This document shows positions 22,582 to 25,476 of a stretch of DNA of 25,476 bases, piece after piece. The translations under genes were made by a program, and so were the position numbers. The DNA is from JBNJEL01 sp051745835 (GTDB lineage: Bacteria > Bacillota > Halanaerobiia > Halobacteroidales > Acetohalobiaceae). The notes beneath the pieces were generated by a model that did not search any database, was not told the origin of the DNA, and saw nothing but the letters and a program-made list of their open reading frames with translations. Positions within the stretch are counted from its first letter, which is position 1, and the number at the start of each line of letters is the position of its first letter. The DNA lies in NCBI GenBank assembly GCA_051745835.1, contig JBNJEL010000019.1, forward strand, positions 1-25,476. Reading direction: 5' to 3'.

Positions 22582-23226
22582 TTAATTTTCAGACTCTAAC
22601 TCATCTTCTTCAGAGGCAACTGCTACTTCCTGTTGATCAAAGTCCATAGTAGTCCACTCTTCATCTAATGTAGATTTTAAATCTTCTAACTCTTGAGTAT
22701 CTAACTCTTCAATATCACCAGTAGTTAACTCCTCTAGCTCAGTAGATTCATCTAACATAGCTAAGTGAGTCCTAAGCAAGGTCTTAAACTTAGCCTCAAA
22801 TAAACGCTTAGTTTCTAATAAATTCTTATACTTTCTACGTTTATCTGCTAAGTTCTCCTCTGCTTCTTGAATTATCTTCTCTGCTTTCATCTCTGCTCGT
22901 TCAATAATTAATTCTGCTTCAGCTTTAGCCTGTTGCTTTAAATTTGCTGCTTTCTCTTTTGCTGTCTGTTGTTGTTGATTAGTAGTCTGTTTAACGGTAT
23001 CAATCGTCTTACTAATTGTCTCTTCTCGACTCTTATACTCTTCAAGTCGTTCTTCTAATCTAGCTACCCGTTCTTGTAGCTCTTGATTATCAGTATACAG
23101 CTCTTCATAACATTCAGCTACCTGATCTAAGAACTCGTCCACCTCTTGAGAACTATAAGCCCAAACAGAGAATGTCTTACTTAATTCCTTATTATAGATA
23201 TCTAATGGAGTTAATAGATCGTCCAT
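22582..23226 (-). CDS. divIVA: DivIVA-domain protein
   Basis: DivIVA proteins bind curved membrane at poles and septa and organise division, growth or spore-related proteins. It is 214 residues. The N-terminal membrane-binding domain reads LTPLDIYNKELSKTFSVWAYSSQEVDEFLDQV, then comes a long charged coiled coil (about 40-165) and an acidic C-terminal tail rich in E and D. In most family members the first helix has EFSRSFRGY-like residues; here the aromatic Phe and Trp of TFSVWAY may play the same membrane role. ATG at 23226 follows GGAGGGGG. It is flanked by ylmH and mtnN, the usual ylm-divIVA context. Confidence 0.93.
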   Translation of the reverse strand: MDDLLTPLDIYNKELSKTFSVWAYSSQEVDEFLDQVAECYEELYTDNQELQERVARLEERLEEYKSREETISKTIDTVKQTTNQQQQTAKEKAANLKQQAKAEAELIIERAEMKAEKIIQEAEENLADKRRKYKNLLETKRLFEAKFKTLLRTHLAMLDESTELEELTTGDIEELDTQELEDLKSTLDEEWTTMDFDQQEVAVASEEDELESEN

Positions 23227-23246
23227 CCTTCCCCCTCCTACTCTAG

Positions 23247-24041
23247 TTAAGTATACCGCTTTAATATCAACTTAATGCGATCCTTCTTAGATCTACCTAA
23301 CCGCTTAGCAATCTCTACTCTACCACGACGTCGAATAGAGATAGTATCATCCATCTTAACTGTTTGAGCTGGATCTTCTTCTACCTGCCAATTTAACTTA
23401 ACGTTACCTGACTTAATCTCGCGTGCCATCTTAGTACGAGAAGTAGAGAAACCAGAACTAGCCACTGCATCTAAACGCAGTGAAGGTACAGTACTCTTAA
23501 CTTCAGTGACATGTTCTGGCTCTACAGCTAACCTTTCAGTGCTGATCTCTTCTGATTGCACCGGAACTTTATGGACTCGGTCTAAGTTAAGCTTAAGATA
23601 ATCACTAATCTCTGGAGCAATAATAGCCTGACAACCTTCACTTTGTACTATTAGATCACCTACAACATTACGCTCAATACCCGTAGCCAAAATCGCTCCT
23701 AAGAAATCCGAATGACTAACAGATTCAAACTTAAAGTTACCGGTAATCTCTAAGACCGTCAGCAGCTCTGTAATTAAATCTTCCATATAGTAATCAGGTA
23801 CTAAGCCAATCCTATTTCGTTCCGCCTGCTTATAGCCACCATACAGGTAATACTTAAGATCATAAATCTGATCTAATACTGAAGTAAAGAGTTCCTGTTG
23901 GTAAGGATTTAAGAAATCAGTAAAGACCGGCTGATGTTTAGTCAAAGCTTCATAAGCCTTATCTAATACTTTTGCTGCTACTAACTCCTCTTGAGGAGCC
24001 TCTGATTTAATATAATTTAATAACTTATCACGATTAAACAA
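23247..24041 (-). CDS. YlmH-type RNA-binding protein with S4 domain
   Basis: YlmH proteins carry a C-terminal S4 RNA-binding domain and lie between yggT and divIVA in Firmicutes; in Bacillus the protein has been linked to ribosome rescue, but the role here is inferred. It has 264 residues. The conserved N-terminal segments are PVFTDFLNPYQQEL, YYLYGGYKQAERNRIGLVP and SHSDFLGAILATGIERNVVGDLI; the S4 domain spans about 185-245 with SSGFSTSRTKMAREIKSGNV. I chose TTG at 24041, 8 nt after GGAG; GTG at 24050 lies in the box. The gene order yggT-ylmH-divIVA matches other Firmicutes. Confidence 0.9.
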   Translation of the reverse strand: MFNRDKLLNYIKSEAPQEELVAAKVLDKAYEALTKHQPVFTDFLNPYQQELFTSVLDQIYDLKYYLYGGYKQAERNRIGLVPDYYMEDLITELLTVLEITGNFKFESVSHSDFLGAILATGIERNVVGDLIVQSEGCQAIIAPEISDYLKLNLDRVHKVPVQSEEISTERLAVEPEHVTEVKSTVPSLRLDAVASSGFSTSRTKMAREIKSGNVKLNWQVEEDPAQTVKMDDTISIRRRGRVEIAKRLGRSKKDRIKLILKRYT

Positions 24042-24065
24042 CTCTACCACTCCAGATCATTTAAT

Positions 24066-24350
24066 CTAATAGATAACTAGTCTAGTTAAGATCCGAATTA
24101 ATGAACTCCGAATAATATCAAGAGCAATAAATGCTACTAATGGCGATAGATCAATACCTAAACTACCTGTCGGTAACATCTGTCTAATTGGAGCTAAGAC
24201 AGGTTCGGTTACTTCAAAAATAAACTTCATAATCTTTCTCATAGTTTGATGATGCATTGGTGGTTGCACCCAAGAAGAAATTACTCGCGCAATTAAAATC
24301 CATGTGTAAAATGTAAATCCATAATCAATTAATTTAATTAAAGCTACCAT
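24066..24350 (-). CDS. YggT family membrane protein
   Basis: 94 residues with two hydrophobic segments: one at about 5-25 (IDYGFTFYTWILIARVISSW) and one near the C-terminus, linked by a loop with FEVTEPVLAPIRQMLP, which is typical of YggT/YlmG. Its role is not firmly known; relatives are linked to membrane and division phenotypes. The ATG at 24350 is 11 nt after GGAG, a rather long spacing, while an in-frame GTG at 24362 abuts the box; I favour the ATG. It is flanked by proC and ylmH in the same direction. Confidence 0.9.
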   Translation of the reverse strand: MVALIKLIDYGFTFYTWILIARVISSWVQPPMHHQTMRKIMKFIFEVTEPVLAPIRQMLPTGSLGIDLSPLVAFIALDIIRSSLIRILTRLVIY

Positions 24351-24379
24351 AATATCTCTCACTCCTTACAAACCGTACT

Positions 24380-25174
24380 CTACATCTGGTCTGCTTTTTT
24401 AGCTGAAGCTACAACAGCATCAATTAAGGCTGCTCTAGCCCCTTGACTTTCTAACTGATATAATCCCTCAGCAGTAGTCCCCCCCGGTGAAGTAACCTGA
24501 TCGCGCAGTGCAGCTAAATGTTGTTCACTCTCTGCTGCTAGCTTAGCAGTCCCTTTCAAGGTCTGAATCGCTAACTCTTCTGCTTCACTGTGCGCTAAAC
24601 CTTCCTTAACTCCACCAGCAATTAAACCTTCTAACAATAATAGAACATAGGCTGGACCACTACCGCTTAATCCTGTAACTGCTGACATTAACTCTTCCTT
24701 AACTTGCACTACACTACCTACTGCACTAAATAAGTCCTCAATCTCTGCACCTAACTTATCATCAGCATCTTCACCCAACGCATAAGCTAATGCCCCTTCT
24801 TTAACTAACGCAGGAGTATTAGGCATAATTCTAACTATCGGTAACTTAATAGTCAATAACTCCTCTAATTGAGCAATGCTAACTCCCGCAGCTATAGAGA
24901 TCAACTTCTGTTCCGAAGTAAATAGATGTTCAATCTCGGTCATAACTTGCTCTAACACCTGTGGTTTGACCGCTAAAATTACATAATCACTCTCAGCTAC
25001 TACTTCCTTATTATCTGCTGTAACTGTAATCTGGTACTCTTCCTCTATTAATTTACGCCGTTGAGCAGAAATATCACTCGCAATCACCTGCTTAGGTTGA
25101 ACTTCTTGTGCTACTAAACCACTAATTAATGCTTCAGCCATAGCGCCGGCTCCTATAAATCCAATCTGCTTCAT
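24380..25174 (-). CDS. proC: Pyrroline-5-carboxylate reductase
   Basis: ProC reduces 1-pyrroline-5-carboxylate to proline with NAD(P)H, the last step of proline synthesis; proline may also serve as an osmolyte, but that is a guess here. It is 264 residues. The N-terminal Rossmann motif is IGFIGAGAMAEALISGL; ILAVKPQ, VRIMPNTPALV, TGLSGSGPAYV and DQVTSPGGTTAEGL are the family's other signatures. ATG at 25174 follows GAGGTGA. It occupies the place between yggS and yggT where sepF lies in Bacillus; no sepF is seen in the window. Confidence 0.96.
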   Translation of the reverse strand: MKQIGFIGAGAMAEALISGLVAQEVQPKQVIASDISAQRRKLIEEEYQITVTADNKEVVAESDYVILAVKPQVLEQVMTEIEHLFTSEQKLISIAAGVSIAQLEELLTIKLPIVRIMPNTPALVKEGALAYALGEDADDKLGAEIEDLFSAVGSVVQVKEELMSAVTGLSGSGPAYVLLLLEGLIAGGVKEGLAHSEAEELAIQTLKGTAKLAAESEQHLAALRDQVTSPGGTTAEGLYQLESQGARAALIDAVVASAKKADQM

Positions 25175-25198
25175 CTTCTCACCTCAAGCCTAACTTAA

Positions 25199-25476
25199 TT
25201 ATTGATAATCGCGTGGACCAAAGATAGCGGAACCAACGCGAACAATTGTAGCCCCTTCTTCAATAGCTACTTCAAAGTCATTAGTAATCCCCATTGACAA
25301 CTCTTCCATCTCTATATTAGGAATATCTGCCGCTTTAGCCTCTTCAAATAATTCCTTCAACTGACGGAAATCAGGTCTTACTTCCTCAGTATCTTCTACA
25401 TACGGTGCCATCGTCATCAAACCTTTAACCTGTAAGTTCTCAAACTCGGCTACTTCCTTTAAATAATCCGCCGAAA
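25199..25476 (-). CDS. yggS: YggS/PLPBP family PLP homeostasis protein (C-terminal part)
   Basis: The visible 91 codons are the C-terminal half of a YggS (YlmE) protein, a PLP-binding protein of the alanine-racemase fold with no known enzymatic reaction that affects cellular PLP balance. Signatures are LQVKGLMTMAPYVEDTE, FRQLKELFEEAK and LSMGITNDFEVAIEEGAT followed by VRVGSAIFGPRDY. The 5' end is beyond the window, so the start is not seen. It is the first gene visible of the yggS-proC-yggT-ylmH-divIVA-mtnN run, 24 nt before proC. Confidence 0.93.
   Translation of the reverse strand, partial: SADYLKEVAEFENLQVKGLMTMAPYVEDTEEVRPDFRQLKELFEEAKAADIPNIEMEELSMGITNDFEVAIEEGATIVRVGSAIFGPRDYQ

Noticed and set aside
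1..25476. CRISPR arrays, tRNA or rRNA genes
   Set aside because: No regularly spaced repeats and no tRNA or rRNA signature sequences were seen on either strand.

Overview
The window is AT-rich and densely packed, mostly on the minus strand. It looks like the chromosome of an anaerobic Firmicute. My best guess is the Halanaerobiales (Halobacteroidaceae-like), inferred from the AT-rich, acidic-protein coding, the strong GGAGG ribosome binding sites, the Ile T-box, the PyrR attenuators, the YteA/YlyA-type zinc-finger protein and the selenium-linked YedE system. No 16S or other decisive marker is present, so the family assignment is an inference.

Minus-strand backbone, read in its own 5'->3' direction from the right edge: yggS (5' part outside the window), proC, yggT, ylmH, divIVA, mtnN; then a promoter, an Ile-specifier T-box leader and ileS; then, after an interruption, a DUF5665 gene, a YteA/YlyA-type gene, lspA, rluD, an EAL protein and an OsmC-like protein; then an MCP; then pyrR-pyrP-pyrB-pyrC-pyrF-pyrK-pyrD-pyrE (pyrE runs off the left edge). 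This is the same skeleton as the Bacillus ylm-divIVA-ileS-ylyA-lspA-rluD-pyr region. Here carAB is missing from the pyr operon, and two accessory blocks have been added.

Accessory block 1 lies between ileS and the DUF5665 gene (about 14.0-18.7 kb). It is a sulfur/selenium relay module: on the minus strand a metallo-beta-lactamase/double-rhodanese protein and a class V cysteine desulfurase; divergently on the plus strand yedE, a TusA-like carrier and a DUF3343 protein. Accessory block 2 (about 7.5-11.3 kb) has a small repeat element, a monocluster ferredoxin, a Cache-domain chemoreceptor, an OsmC-like protein and a c-di-GMP phosphodiesterase-like EAL protein.

Regulation is unusually readable. 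pyrR has a consensus promoter and a PyrR-type attenuator, and a second PyrR attenuator lies between pyrR and pyrP. ileS has a consensus promoter and a full T-box. The yedE operon has an extended -10 promoter, a palindrome and a long leader.

The most surprising observation is that two complete, recognisable genes have no ATG, GTG or TTG start. lspA appears to begin with ATA behind a very strong Shine-Dalgarno sequence. The DUF3343 gene appears to begin with ATT, and it lies in the same frame as the upstream tusA gene, separated from it only by a TGA and two sense codons. These genes would be missed by ordinary gene finders. They point to non-canonical initiation or, for the TusA-DUF3343 pair, possibly TGA recoding in a selenium-related operon.
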